A stretch of DNA of 64,000 nucleotides from Hemibagrus wyckioides (GCF_019097595.1 NC_080715.1:23043573-23107572), one strand, 5' to 3'; counted from the stretch's first letter, positions 13,501 to 26,470 are shown. Made by a program: numbers and translations. Notes: a model not told the origin generated them from the letters alone.

Positions 13501-16500
13501 AATTGTTTGATTTTTCTTAACAGTTGAATAACTATCACTAATATAACATCACTGGCTAATAACTTATGATCTTAATTTCACTGTTGAATAATAATAATAT
13601 AAAAAAAAAAAATTGGCAATTGCAGCACTCATATTGCAGTGTGTCTATGCAGATGTAGTCAACCATGTAAATTAGTGAAATGTATGCAAGGATGCACACT
13701 GCTATTTAAATATGGAAATAGTTTTATGCATCTTGATGGGGTACTTTGCACTCGCATGGCTGCTGATATGTACACTTCTGTGTTGTTTTTATTTTAACAC
13801 TTTACACTCACAAAGGTAGTTAAAGAAAAATAGACCTGCTCGGAGGACAAGGTTGTTTTTTCATTTGTCCTCTCATCTGATATTGTCTTTGTAATCAGGC
13901 CTCCATTATTAAACTAACAGCAAATACATGATGTAGAAGCTATAGTCTCTTGCTGTACTGTTTGTTGCTCTGGATTTGTGATAGCTTTTCTCTCATATGT
14001 TGGAGCTAGTGAGGTAGACTAGCATATTTTACTTTCCAATCACTGTCTGTTACTATCTACTATAAGCAGTTAAAACTTGCGGGCAGTACACAACTTAATG
14101 TATGTCATTAAGAGGTCAATAAAGGTTTAATAAATGCTCCGTGTTTTGGTCTGATTAAGGTCTTTGGGCAAGAAGGTGATTGATCCGGTCCATAAGACGG
14201 GCTGAAACAGCTGTTAATCAGTATTGTGTGTTAGTGTTGACAACAGCTCACACATCAATGAGGGTGATGATGTGGAGTAAGGCTAATACAGCCTGGGACA
14301 AAGTTAAGCACTTGCAAAGCCCCAGGAAAATTACATCTGCCCAAAAGTATGCATCAACAATTGATCAGCATAAATAAAAAGTACTGGATCATTTCACACC
14401 ATGGGTATGAGAAAGTGTGGGCATATTTATAAGAACACACACAAACAAATTTGGATCCTTTCCACCGACCACAACAATACACACATTGCAACTACTTAAT
14501 GAACAACATCTTTCCCATGACTGCTCATTCTCTGGTTAAGCACAGACATGCTTATATATTTCATTATGCTTTAGCACAATACAACCAACAAACTCGCACA
14601 CTGCAATCTCTAGACATAAGCCGTACTCACATCTGTCTTTTCCTCCCATACATTGATGCATGTGTATGAGGTGGAGGAGTTTGCAGCTTTGTTTGTGTGT
14701 TTTACATAAGCACTAACCCTCTGATTTAAAGCAGTCATTATGATATGGTTCGGTTTCAATTTAGGCAGAAAGGGATTTTTTAGATGGCTTTACCTCGGTG
14801 AAATGCTGACACTTCAACAGGTCTACACATGCTACTCTACTGGAAAAACCTCCTCGGTCCACCTGCTACAGAGTTCCACATCACCACTCCTGATCTACCC
14901 GTTTTTCACTTTATTTTTGCACTGGAAGGATCGACAAACATGGTGAAACATCTTGGAGTGTGTGCAGTAATTCCATAAAATCCTCTGAAATTGCATAGCA
15001 CAGAATTCACAGGGTTTTATACATTAGATGTTCCCACTTTACACAACAGCACTGCTGATAGAACACCTTTGGGATGAATTAGGGCTGGAACTAAGGGGCC
15101 AAGCCAAATCCCTGAAATCAGTGATCTGGAGGAGTGTCCCAAAACCTTTGGCAATATAGTGTACATAATTAACTTTGTGGTTGTTACTTACCAATACGTC
15201 AACCAAAATCAAACACTTTTCAAAATACAGCTCATAAATACAAGAGCAAGTCATATGCAAGAGCTACAGCTAAAGTGTTGAATTCCCTTAAGGTTAAACT
15301 TATTCATTTTCTCAGAGGTTTTATGCTTATATGTGAGAGAAACCCATTTCGTTTTTACAGAGCTGATTTTATTAATATCATTCTTTGTTAATCTCCAGAT
15401 CCTGCTTGTTTATTTTAATTGTATGCATCTCTCAGTCAGCAGTTTCCTGTTTACTAGCTAAATCCCATGTCATAACTTTAATGTCATATGACTATGTAGT
15501 AACAGCAAAGTGGAGCAGCCTGGAGAAGAGCGGCACATAAAAACCTAATTACACGCTCCTCCCTCTGATCCCATTAAATGCTCACATCACATCCTCACCC
15601 TGTTCTGTTCTGTTTACATGTGCTGAACTGGGGAGTACAACACACATTTGACATCATTTTGCAAACAAAGCACGGACAAGAACCACTACAGCTTCAGAAC
15701 ATACCAACTTCCACGATGGCTAAAATGCCCTCATACACTGGTACATGATCATGATAAATCATTATCAGAGGCAATATGCCTCCAACAACTCCAAAACTAT
15801 AACCATTAATCCTTAACTGAGACATTATTACACATTATTATGCACAAATATCTACACATACTGTGCTTAAATGAGAAAAATAGTTGCATTGCTACCTCAG
15901 TGCCTCACTGCACGAGTCTCTATACATCCAGTGAGCTAAAACGTGTGCTGTGGATTTAGATAAATACTCTGTATTCAAAATGCGTGTGTGGGGGGCTGTT
16001 TTTTTTTCCTGTTAGTGCTATCTCCATTAGTGCACAATGGCTCGGCAGTCTGACAAACTCCACCAAGCAAAACGCTCCATCTGCCTCTGAACATTCCGAA
16101 CATATGCATTCTTATACAACGGTTAGCCGCGGTCCGCTAATTTGTCAAGCGTGCTTATATTTATTATAACCGTACTGGGAAGTGTACATCACGTCACTCA
16201 TTTGTGTTCAAAACATACAATTCCATTGACTAGTTATAATGACTATCAGTGAAGATGGCAAACTATAACTTTCATGAAAGTAACTTTTGACTTATGAAAT
16301 CTTCTCAAATGAAAAAAAAAAGGAGGAAGGGACTCCAGTTTTACCAGATGCACCTTTAATGGTGATGTACAAATCAATGTGAGTGAGAGAGCGAGCGAGT
16401 CAGCTGAAGAGCTATAACATGAGCGTTGCTTCTTCAGGATTCATTTCCACTAATGAAGCAAAAATAAACAAAACATTTGGTTGTATTAAGTCTGAAAGGT

Positions 16501-19500
16501 CAGCTACTCAGTATTCAATTTTTGTTAGCAGAGCTGTTGTATAAAAGCACTACTGCATTCGTAATCGTGCTAATATTCAGGTTAACCACATTCTTGCTCG
16601 TGTTATATGGATCAAATGTGTATACTAAGACCTCCACGTCTAATGATTATAACAGGAATCACCTCCTATATCTATCTCCAGTACGAGTGTCCCAGGCCCC
16701 CAGTTAAACCCTTTAACTCATTCATTGAATCCCGTCCAGTGCCACGGACTTTAATTAGATATTTGGGTCATGCCAGAATATAAAACCAGACCAAACAATA
16801 GAGCAATAAAACTTCAGTTTCAAATCTGCTTACTGTACACTACAGTCTGGCTACAACTAGTAGATGCATGGTTCAGCAGTACAGAGGCTGCACTTTTTTT
16901 TTTTTGAACATTTCCTTCCCTTGCATCATAGTAATATAGCATCTCAAGAGACCAACTAGACCAGGCATTCTGACTAACTTGCAGGGACCACTTAAGGGAG
17001 GAAAAGATTTCTGTCAAAAGATGTAAGGCTCGGTTTAGCAATGCTACAAGACCACAACCTCCTGTAAACTCACTGGATTTCAGCTTTGCTCCAGTAAGCT
17101 TGGGGATACACCTTTATCTTAAACCTGTTTACCTCAGGTCTTCTTTTCTTCACTTTCTCTCTGGAGTAGCTTTGGCAGGTGTGAGCTAACTCAATTAGCG
17201 AGATCTTCATAAGGCTATCTGAGGACTTCAAGATACGCAGAGCATCTGGCGCACACGGCTACATATGCTCACTTTCTATTTATTTAACGAACTGATTTAG
17301 AGAAGGATTTTATGTTCTGCAGGACGTTATTACAAACAGGTAATCATTTGTAACACTGGCTGGGCTGTGTACCCATCCCTTTAATTCTGCGTTAAAGCAT
17401 TCGAGAATTAGTAAAATAATATCCGCTGAGGAATTCTTGCCTCTGGATTAGTAAAGTCTTAGGGGGGGAAGAAAGAAACACTAATCAAATAAAGAAATCC
17501 AGAGAAAACGTCCCTACTGATAAAGCACTTACTGAATCGCAATTTCTTAATACATAAAATATCAATAGGTTTAAGCATTTCTGATAAAGAACATTAACAA
17601 ATCAATGAACAATTATTTAAACAAACATTATAACAGTTCTAGATTGGCTGTACATGTACATCTCTATAAATAAATAACTAACAGTAACTGAACCACTCTC
17701 GTTCTTTAAAAATGGAAGCAGGGGTTGTATTGCTTCAGGAGATCAGCAAGAACAGATGAGATACATCAGTGAGAGTGTTGGAGATCTGTATTTCTAACTC
17801 TGTGCTGCTGTCATAAGGTGAATTTCCCCTCTATCTAATTATCCATCCATCCATCGTTATCAGGCAGTGAATAAACATGGAAAGTTTGTGATGTTAATAC
17901 TGTAGCTAACACTGGCATTAAATCATGTAACACTTAATATTATTAACATTAGTTATCTACATACAGTATGCATAAAAACTGGACCTTCCATGTGTGTGTG
18001 TGTGTGTGTGTGCCTTGTTTAAATTCCAAAGGTGAAAATCTGACAAACAAAATAGACAAAACATTTATATAAAACAATAAAACACCTAAAAATCATGAGG
18101 CCCTAATGCAGTCGTAGTATTTAAGAAGTCTCTTTCTCTACCGTGTATTAGTCATGTATCATGAGTGGAGTATTGATTAATGAGAGCTAGCCAGACCGAG
18201 CCTTTGAAAAGTATTTGATCTTACAAAACGAAGACGTTTCCTTCGGTTTTTGAGCAGCGCTCACTAAATGTCCTTCCAAATTGTCTTCATTCAGATCATG
18301 CAACCTGGAAGTAGCCTTGGAAGTGAAAGTCATGCTGAGCTGTAAATGTAATGCAGGACTGTAGAGAGTTTTGCAAGCTACAATTTCAAAGCTTTGATGC
18401 CCCGTGTCTCAAAGGCGATTCTGAAAGAGTCAGAGGTTGTGTTTACACTGAGCTGAATCTACACAATTGAAATGTAAATTCAAGCAAAGTCAGCTGCTCC
18501 CAGTGTAACTGACAATACAACATCACAGCACCTGACTGCCAGCGCAAGCCTTCTGATTTATGAAGCAACATGAGCGAACGGGGCAGCTACGTGATCTACG
18601 CCGGTTCTTGTGGAAACGGCAAACTCTTTATTTTAGCTGCAACTGTTTTCATGTGATTCCACAATAATATATTTCCACATAAATGTATGTAATCGGTAAA
18701 GCTGCACACATCACAAACAAGTGGAACACCACTATAATTACTGCACCACCATGTTTCATTTCTTGTCCTGATGAAAGGCTTTGGCCTGAAAACTAATTGT
18801 AACTGTTTTGTCACAGCACACAGAAACCTTGTGCTATATTGATTTTCACTGCCTGCAATTTAGTATTTAAAAAAAAACTTGACAAATGATGTAATCGTGT
18901 GGAACTGCTAGCGTTAAAAAGACTAACAAGCAGGTCCTCCATGTGTGGTTTAAAAAGAGAATAAGAGAACGCCGATATGAGATGTACAGTAGAAACTCTC
19001 AAAAAACCTAGTTTGATATTGGATTTTGAAGCGATCCTTTAGAAATGCACAGTTTTAAACAAATCACTAAACCTTTTCGGTACAATCCTTTCACTAACTG
19101 CATGCCTAGTGTCCACATGGCTGACATATTTTTACAGTTCTGCTCTCGAAGTGTGTTACGGTTGATGGGTCTTGCTACATAATATGATGTAAAATCATTA
19201 GCCACAGCTCACTAGTCATTCACAAAGTTTTTTGTTATTTATAATCAGCTATTACGAGCAAAATGTTTGATATATTTGCATTATTTAATGTTTATGTATT
19301 TTAGTCACATTCAATGATGATCGTCATAACATGCATGTGCATAATAATACTATAATAAGAGTGGAATAAAGTATATATAAAAAATGTAATATCAGTAATT
19401 TTATGAGAATCAAACAGCCGATATTTACATAGACAAAAACCTGCAGTCACAGAGCCTGCAAGAGATGGCATAACCTGGACCAGACCACAGAACTGACCAC

Positions 19501-22500
19501 AGCACCGACCAGTGCCTGGAGCGTGTGAGATCAGACAATGTTCTTGTGTTTCTGCCTGCAGAGCTCAGGCCAGGATGAGCTAATCTCTGCGGGTCATGAA
19601 TGAAAGCAGATGACCAGGCAGCAAAATACATTATTCATGATCAGCGACTCTACTACTGTAAACTCACTAACGCAGCCTTGCTGAAACACACACACACAGG
19701 CATGAGTAAGCATTCGGACATCTTCCTGCACAACTGCAAGCAAGTTTATTATCCATTATTTCTACTTTATCTGTTACAGCATGACAATGGACATGCATAA
19801 TCTTGGGCCTGAACACCAAACAGTGCAGTTGTTAACAGATTAAAGTCCACTGTGTTAGAGGATCATCAGTGGAGAGGGTCAACGTGGCAATGCAATAAAG
19901 TAACAACCCAACACAAAGCATTTACTACTAGTCATAATGTCTAGAAAAGATGTCTCTGTAAGAGCTGAATAAAACAATTAAAAAGGAAATCTTAATATTT
20001 CTGGAAAAACAGCACTAAGACCTGAGTGGAGAAGACTCAGCTCAGCTCTTCACACTTACTGAAAAAGCTCTGCTTATTATACAGGAAGTGGTTATGTCTT
20101 CTTCTCTTTTTTTTTTTTTAACCTATTGCCATGCTGAAATGACTATGCATTAACTACATGAGAGAATTACATAAAGTGAGCATGCAAGAACATGCACTTA
20201 TACATAATCTTAGCCTTAAGAAAGTGCTCTGCAGCATATTTATGGCTCATTCAAAGAACCTGACCAGGGAAGAAAAGTGCTATTATTATTGATCTTACAA
20301 CATTACCTACACCAGCGCAAGTCCAGATTGTAGCATCTGGCAGGGAAGCCTTTCAGCACAAGCCTGCCAGCAGCACTGAGCTTCACAGAGAGAGAATAAA
20401 AGCCCTCACCCTCGTTTAGATGTGTTATACATCCTGTTCTTTGATACACGCGCTTGCAATATGCCTTGCAATATATTAATACCATGCTGAACCTTTGATG
20501 TGTACAAGCACACAAAGCCTGCATTATTCTGAAATTAATGATTTCTGTTAGTTGGACTGTGCAAGGTGCTGTGACGGATCAAAACTCAGCACCGCAATGC
20601 TCTTCTGAATTTCAGTGACCTTTTCCGATCATTATTCCCCACACTGTACGAGTCAATCCCAACAAAACCTTAGACAGATTCTATAACAGACTCTGTGATA
20701 ACGTGCGTTTTCCATCTCGGATAGTGATTGAAGAAAATTACAGCATTTTGCTTACATCTTCAATCAGCATGGTCAAAACAGAAAATGGGGTCACGGAAAC
20801 AAAAAAGAAAAGTCCTCTATATAATATGCCTGTTGAAAACGTGATGAATAATTTATAGCAGTTTGGTTGCACAAAAAAAGGACAACAAAAAGGAAAGCTA
20901 ATTCTATAGTATGATTTATGGAATGAGAAAACGGGAAGCTGTAATTCGTCCCCGTTTCTTTCCGTGCTACATCCCTTTATAAAAATGAGCTCTATGTATA
21001 ATGCCTGTCGTGATACAGCAGGAATGAGACGTCAGAGAGACATTCTCCCTGCTGCCAGTTTTTCCCAACAAGCCACATTTCGTCATTTCCACCATCGTAT
21101 CTGAAGCTGTACCATAAATTTCGCATCGTCCTATTAGTGTTTTTTTGCTGCATGCCATAACAGCAGTCACACTGTCTTTGGTCACTGTGGCATTAAATCA
21201 GCTGCTGGTCAGCATCTCTAATCTCAACTCCAGAATAAAGAACTCTTTTACAGTGGGTGAGTTTTGTGAAGGCCTACTTTAGTAGTATTAGTCATAATAG
21301 CCAGACAAACAAAATTTTAACGAATCTGGTCACAGACCATTATTTTTTTCTATTAAGAAAAATAAATAGTTGGCATTTAAAAAGCCTTGTAGATACACAA
21401 TATTGCAAAAGGTTTTGGGACACCCCTCCAAATCATTGAATTCAGGTGTTGTTTTTCAGGGGTTGGACTCTGCCCCTTAGTTCCAGTGAAAGGAACTTTT
21501 AATGCTTCAGCATACCAAGATATTTTAGACAATCTGATGCTCCTAACTTTGTGTGAACTGTTTGGGGATGACCCCTTCCTGTTCCAACATGACTGCACAC
21601 CAGTGCACAAAGCAAGGTCCATAAAGACATGGATGAGTGAGATTCATGTGGAGGAACTTGACTGGACTGCACACTGGTCCTGCCTCAACACCTCAACCTG
21701 ATAGAACACCTCTGAGATCATTTAGAGCGGAGACTGCGAGCCAGGCCAAAACTGGGACGCCTGATTTTACATGTAAATGAATATACTATGGAGTTGGCCC
21801 ATCATTTGCAGCTATAACAGCTTCAACTCTTCTGGGAAGGCTTTCCACAAGGTTTAGGAGTGTGTCTGTGGGAATTTTTGACCATTCCTCCAAACTTGAG
21901 CATCAAATTGTCTAAAATGTCTTGGTATGCTGAAGCATTAAGAGTTCCTTTCACTGGAACTAAGGGGCCAAGCCCAACCCCTGAATTCAATTATTTGGAC
22001 TGTCCCAAAACTTTTGGCAATATAGCGTATACTTGACTATGCATATTAAATACTTGTCTGTTGGAATGTGGAGTGACAAAGAGGCCCACATACAGAAAAG
22101 TCAGCACACAGGAAATAATAGTTAATAGTGTGGAAATTTCCACCCTCACCACAAAAACTGGTTAGTTTTATCCACAAACTCGGTGTCATAAGCACTAGAA
22201 AGACATGCACCTGTATTGCACCATCAGTACATTTCCATGTACGTCAGGTCTGCTTGCTCATTCCTGTATCTAAAATTGAACAGCATGTTAAAAAAAAAGT
22301 CCACCAATCTAATCAAACCATGTAAAGACCCAACAACGTCTAACAAAATCACACTACTCTGACCCATCACACACAAGCTGCTCTAGATGCAAAACATTTT
22401 TTAAAGAGACATTAAAAATAAATAAATAAAAATAATCTCACCTGTGTCGATGCTCATCGTGTACTCCTTGCCCGTGTATGACCTGCCCACTGCTATGTCG

Positions 22501-22752
22501 TCCTTCCTTCCCAGGCTCGATGTGCGGTATCAAAACATCCTCTAAACCCAAGTCAAAGCGCTTGTGCTTGGAACTGTCTGGAAGGAAGAAGAAGGCTCCA
22601 AAGCAAAGAGTTATAAAGGCACTGAGGATAAGGAGGAGGATAAACTTCTCTGAGAGCCTCAAGGTTGCTCTGTGGTGGGGAAACGACGAAGCACCTGGAG
22701 ACAGAGTGGGTATCCTGCGCCCCGACAGTGGCAGAAGAGCTTGCGTGGTCAT
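4290..22752 (-). CDS. man1a2: Mannosyl-oligosaccharide 1,2-alpha-mannosidase IB, 5' part of the gene
   Basis: Golgi class I alpha-mannosidase (GH47) that trims alpha-1,2-linked mannoses from Man9 to Man5 during N-glycan maturation. Two coding exons are visible. 22,442-22,752 starts at ATG ([13 protein letters not shown]) and encodes a short cytosolic tail, a signal anchor at about residues 37-57 ([20 protein letters not shown]) and the start of the stem, ending DEHRH. 4,290-4,548 continues with [19 protein letters not shown], a charged stem, and ends KRDKIRE. Donors read CACAG/GTGAGA and GAG/GTGAGA, the acceptor TTCTAG/G. The frame joins exactly, giving 190 codons. The sequence follows human MAN1A2 closely and fits MAN1A1 poorly. 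The catalytic domain exons lie beyond the left edge. A longer in-frame ATG at 22,794 exists, but homology starts at 22,752. Confidence 0.93.
5117..5513 (+). mobile_element. Tc1-like element, family B, deletion derivative
   Basis: About 397 bp, flanked by TA at 5,115-5,116 and 5,514-5,515, with related ends (CAGATCAGGCATAACATTAT and TAATGTTATGCCTGGTCAGT). The plus strand encodes the transposase N terminus ([31 protein letters not shown], a helix-turn-helix region), then skips directly to the 3' tail. The catalytic core is deleted. Confidence 0.8.
8728..8905 (+). repeat. Dispersed fish repeat (TTTGTATAGCTCTTTTAACA type)
   Basis: It contains CAATTTATTTGTATAGCTCT, ACAATGGACATTGTCTCAAA, AAGCAAGCCTGAGGCGAGG and AAACTCCCTGAGATGATG in the same order as in the copies at 40,992-41,150 and (inverted) 2,155-2,392. 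Non-coding. Confidence 0.6.
9247..9409 (+). mobile_element. End fragment of another Tc1-like family
   Basis: It starts after TA with CACTTTATGGACAAACATTT, a terminal-repeat form typical of a further fish Tc1 family, and runs through TGGGAAGGCTTTCGATTAGA, which on the minus strand reads as the usual transposase C-terminal region. It abuts the left end of the next element at 9,412 and has no recognised right half. Confidence 0.5.
9412..10921 (+). mobile_element. Tc1-like element of the salmonid (Sleeping Beauty-like) type, decayed
   Basis: About 1.5 kb with inverted ends around TGAAACCAGATGTTTACATA at the left and the complement at about 10,897-10,916. The plus strand shows transposase pieces: [20 protein letters not shown] and [18 protein letters not shown] (paired-like DNA-binding region), a DETK-type motif near 10,160, and [20 protein letters not shown] with the catalytic Glu at about 10,499-10,560, ending ATQ-like FKCNAPKY at 10,712. 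Frameshifts and stops break the reading frame. It is a pseudogene copy. Confidence 0.8.
11969..13216 (+). mobile_element. Full-length Tc1-like element (family A), nested
   Basis: A 1,248 bp element flanked by TA at 11,967-11,968 and 13,217-13,218. The terminal repeats are near identical: CACTATATTGCCAAAAGTAT at the left and its complement at 13,197-13,216. The interior carries a nearly complete transposase frame (see the separate pseudogene entry). It is inserted inside an older family B copy. Confidence 0.9.
12103..13134 (+). pseudogene. Tc1-like transposase with two in-frame stop codons
   Basis: A single frame of 344 codons with no frameshift. It starts [17 protein letters not shown] and contains two helix-turn-helix regions ([20 protein letters not shown] and [20 protein letters not shown]) with a GRPRK linker. 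Catalytic residues follow: the Asp of SDESLF, the Asp of [10 protein letters not shown] and the Glu of [10 protein letters not shown]. The last two are separated by exactly 34 residues, so the DD34E signature is kept. The frame ends AAKGGPTSY. Stops at 12,556-12,558 (TGA, just before SDES) and 12,802-12,804 (TAG, before FGAGP) inactivate it. The rest looks intact, suggesting a fairly recent copy. Confidence 0.88.
15053..15161 (+). mobile_element. Short fragment of a family A Tc1-like element
   Basis: It contains GATAGAACACCTTTGGGATG (the IEHLWDE region) next to a right terminal repeat TTTGGCAATATAGTG, ending at TA 15,162-15,163. It has a large internal deletion and is non-coding. Confidence 0.65.
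17991..18012. repeat. (TG)11 microsatellite
   Basis: An uninterrupted TG run inside the man1a2 intron. Confidence 0.95.
21396..22027. mobile_element. Fold-back derivative of the family A Tc1-like element
   Basis: About 632 bp, flanked by TA at 21,394-21,395 and 22,028-22,029. The left half reads the transposase in the plus direction ([27 protein letters not shown], then [13 protein letters not shown]). The right half repeats roughly the first 140 bp in inverted orientation, from about 21,890 to 22,027. The copy therefore has long inverted arms and no catalytic Glu region. Confidence 0.75.
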
Positions 22753-22926
22753 ATTCTGATGTTCAGATATCAAACAGGGAATCTGGAGGGACAAATGTCA
22801 ACGTTCTCTCATGTAGACCTCTTCTATTATCTCATTGCAGCAAACATGCTCCCAACTGCCGAAGCGAGGTGTACATCCTGGTCATGAAGAAGACTGCTTC
22901 CATCAGAGAACTTGCCTCATTTTGTT
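22442..22926 (-). CDS. man1a2: man1a2 start-codon exon with upstream leader
   Basis: The coding part is 22,442-22,752. Upstream, an acceptor (TTTGTTTCTTTCCAG, AG at 22,928-22,927) sets the exon start at 22,926, giving about 174 bases of 5' leader in this exon. The donor is CACAG/GTGAGA with GT at 22,441-22,440. The acceptor assignment is inferred from its strong pyrimidine tract and pairs with a donor at 23,489. Confidence 0.8.
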
Positions 22927-23379
22927 CTGGAAAGAAACAAAGTATATTTTAACACACGAGAAAGTGTAACTGACCTGGGGAGGCTGAATAAGCCAGCTTC
23001 AGTTTCCATGGCAATTTCAGGCTCTTAAAATGGGAAAGGTTTACCTACAATATCGCGCTGTAACTCTACCTAAAGATTGTTATCGAGGAACATTATAAGC
23101 AAGGAAGTAAGCAAATTTACACAAACAAAATAAATCTCGTCTTACTTGACAGTAGCCATGCAACCCTATCGCTACATGATATGCTAATTATTGCACGGAT
23201 AGCAAGCTAATGTATAACCGAACAGGTTTTCAAATAACAGCCTGATAAACCTTTAAAAACTTTGTGTACATAAATGATCAGTATTTAATAATTCATTATA
23301 AACCATCACAACAGAGGTCCGGGTTTTTTCGTTTTTAAATCCTCCCAATAAAAAGCTAGCATCCAATAGCTTAGCAGCA

Positions 23380-24470
23380 GCTCGCGCCCGCCTGTTGTTG
23401 GCGTTACAGAAACCGTGACACTTTGCTAGTAGCGCGAGCTGTCACACCTGACCGTACAGGTAACATTAAACCACCCCAAGTCCACATACCTTGAGGATCC
23501 TGCTTCTCAATTCCCATCCACGATCGTCATCCAAAAGCGTTTTCCCGACCTGCTTCGCCAAGAGAGCTAAGCATTAGCTAGCTAGATTAGCTTGTAAATA
23601 GCGAGGAGCGTTGAACAGAGCGGGCGCGTGCTTCCTCGCCGGCAGCGGGCGGCCGTATTTCATTCACAGTACTCGAAGGGACATGGATAGTTTTCCACAT
23701 TAACGCATAATACGTTGCGCCTATCATTCAGTGACACTGAAACCGCACTGCCAGAATAGGACCGTCGATGATACGAACCTACACACAAATTATACAGCAT
23801 ATGCTAGAAGGTTCAGCGTTAATAAATCTGTTGTACACTGGAATAAGAGTGTACACACACGCGCAGCTGGGAACCTATTAGCAGGGCTGTGAGGAGCAGG
23901 CCCGGCGCGCGCCGCTCTGATGCCGTGGCAACAAGCGAGATCACTGTTAGCAGCCTGTACTCACAAACCGGAAAGGGTCAGGACTGGGCAGATGCTCTAA
24001 ATACCTAAGGAACATTTAACCTGGGGAGAAAAAATAAGAAAGGTGTCGATGAGAAGAAAATAAGCGCGAGCTGCACTCAATGCCGCGCCTCTCTCTCTCT
24101 CTCTCTCTCTCTAGCTAGCTAGTGAAGCTAAATCTGTGTAGCAGCCCGATCATCTGTCTCTGCCTGTAGCCCGTGCTGTATCCCCTCATCGCTGCTCCGG
24201 CTTAAATCGACGCCACCGGGGGCAAAAAAAAACACAACAATGTTTTCATATAGATAAAAAAGCTTTCAGAATATCTGTATCTTCAAGTCCTCAAAGTGAA
24301 GTGAAGCTCATTTGAACATCCCATTTTGTTGAGTAGCCATGGACACCGCCAGCCTCTAATGTCCATGATGTTGTTCCTGCAACAGCTAGCTAGGCGCCTG
24401 GCTCCGCCCCCTCCGCCTGCCTGCATCCCATCAGCGAGCGCCGCCTGGTAAAGCCAGGGATTGTCGCAGA
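23380..24470 (-). promoter_or_regulatory. man1a2: CpG-rich promoter region and non-coding first exon of man1a2
   Basis: CpG density rises sharply over this stretch (for example GCGGGCGGCCG near 23,645, GGCGCGCGCCGC near 23,905, and a CCGCCCCC GC-box near 24,405), while the flanks are CpG-poor. A donor CTCAAG/GTATGTGG on the minus strand (last exon base 23,490) defines the end of a non-coding first exon that would splice to 22,926. A (CT)12 run lies at 24,089-24,112. No TATA box stands out; the start site probably lies between 23,550 and 24,450. Confidence 0.65.
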
Positions 24471-25689
24471 ATTACGAACCACGCGCCAAAACGAACAGAC
24501 TTCCCTGCCTCAGGGGCTAAAGCAATTACTCACCACGCCTTAGAACAAACTCTTTACTAGAATAAATGTCATCGCTTCATTTCAAAGGATGCTATTTAGA
24601 AGTAATTTCTATTTGTTTATCTATTGCTCATACTTAATATCCCGAAGCTATTTAATGATAAAGTAAAATTTATTTTAAAATAAATAAATATATATAAATA
24701 AATATAAATATATATTACCCTATCAGTGGAACAAACAGCAATTTCAGGCAATTGAACTGTAGTCCAACTGTACACTTGGATTCTCTGACCTGGTTTTGTA
24801 TCCAATTCTACACTCTATTTTGTATTAGATTTCGATATCAACCACATATTACATTTTTTTTATATGTGTAGTTTCTAGTTATCCATATTAAAATCTGATT
24901 TCTGATATTACACAAAATGTGCAAACCAGCTCATTACACATAACTGCAAACTTACTGTGTTTCTCATTTGAGGCTGTGCAGTGTGCATGATGGTTGTCAC
25001 AAATGCCAAAAATCATGTAAAAAAGGGTTTATGTGGTGTTAAATTTAAACCTTTTATTTGATATTTGTCCAAACAGTGTCCCAATAGAGGAAATTAATAG
25101 TGTGCTGTTATTCATTTCAATAACTGTTACAGGTCCTTTATTTGCCATTAGCCCAGTGTTTCACTCCATTCTACTTTTAACAGGCTATAAATGTGTCATT
25201 AAGTGCAGATTGCTCTTGGAAAACATCACCACTACATGCATTTGATGCAGATTTGGACCTGATGACACATCTATGCAGTATGAATGTGCTTTAAGAAAAC
25301 GTCTGCCTAAGTAAACAAAAGATAAAATAAAATAAACCACTGGGAACAGTTATGTGGACAAAACATGAGAGGCAAGAAAAGAAAGATGCTATAATAATAT
25401 GGCCTTAATCTGAAATTCTTATTTTAGTTGACCAGTGCCTAGGTTTGAAGTATGGGCATTGTCTGGTGTTGGTCTTGTCTAATGAGTGGTATATCATGAC
25501 TAGTTCCCACTTATTTCCCCTGGGTTAATGTCTGTACCATGATTCATGCCTCCCACCACACAAGGTCACCTACTTATAAAGAATTAATTCATGAATCAGA
25601 TCCGGTTCAACTTTCTCTCTTTCTCATCTGTCTCATTCAGATCAAGATATGTTCTTTAACAAACAAATACATGATATTATAGAGTTCAT

Positions 25690-25960
25690 TCATTCATCTT
25701 CAGTAACTGAACAGGGTTGTGGTGGATCCAGAGCCCATCACTGGTCACAGGGCAGGATTACCTTCTAGACAGGATGCCCTTCCCTAGCAGGGCATTATAC
25801 CACCACCCGAACCCTCACACACACACACCAAGAAGATTTATAGCAGCTTATTTACCTACTAACACTTAGCCAAGTGCAAGGAAACTGGAAGAAACCTGTG
25901 CACATACGGAGAAAATGCCAAACTAGAGCCCAGAACTGGACCTAGAACATAGATTTTACA
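25690..25960 (+). repeat. Dispersed fish repeat, second copy
   Basis: It begins TTCATTCATTCATCTTCAGT, continues with GTGGTGGATCCAGAGCCCAT and a short CA run, and ends near GGAAACTGGAAGAAACCTG and GAGAAAATGCCAAACT. This is the same family as 24-170 at the window start, more complete but diverged. Confidence 0.6.
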
Positions 25961-26029
25961 TAGAACAGTTTGGGTGAGTCTGTGTCCATGATAGCCTCAA
26001 ATGTTTGTTCTTGGCTGATGGAAGTGGAA

Positions 26030-26470
26030 CTTGATGTGATCTTAGACTGTTGTAACTCATGCACCTCATAGAGTGATGTGTTGTGCATGTTGACATGCTT
26101 TTCTGCTCACCAGAGCTGCAAAGAGTGCTTATTTAAGTTACTATAGACTTCCTGTCAGCTCAAACCAATCTGGCCATTTTCCTCTTATCAACAAGGCATT
26201 TCCACTCACAGAACTGTCGCTCTCTCAGTGTTATTTTGTTTTTCACACCATTCTGTGTGAACTTCAGAGACTGTAAGGTGTGAAAATAAATCCTAGGAGA
26301 TCAGAAGTTTTTTGAAATACTCAAACCAGCCTTATCTTACACCAACATCCATACCACAAATGTCACAGAGATCACATTTTCTTCCTTCGTTCTGATGATG
26401 CCACATGATTGACTGGCTGGATAACTGGAGGAATGTGCATGTGTTCCTAATAAAGAAATGCTCAATCAAG
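26030..26470 (-). mobile_element. Remnant of Tc1-like family F, minus orientation
   Basis: On the minus strand it shares ordered blocks with the element at 51,290-51,798: the CATCAGAACGAAGGAAG and GTGATCTCTGTGACATTTG segments, TGGTTTGAGTATTTCA, and ACACAGAATGGTGTGAAAA. The terminal repeats are mostly lost. Non-coding remnant. Confidence 0.6.

Larger units (their letters stand above)
4549..22441 (-). other. man1a2: Large man1a2 intron (17.9 kb)
   Basis: The intron separates the signal-anchor exon from the stem exon. No additional exon or RNA gene was recognised. Named content is limited to Tc1-like copies (5,117-5,513; 9,247-9,409; 9,412-10,921; 11,801-13,290 with a nested element; 15,053-15,161; 21,396-22,027), a dispersed repeat (8,728-8,905) and a (TG)11 run at 17,991-18,012. 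The stretches 5,514-8,727, 13,291-15,052 and 15,162-21,395 show only unremarkable AT-rich sequence with short chance open frames. Confidence 0.75.
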
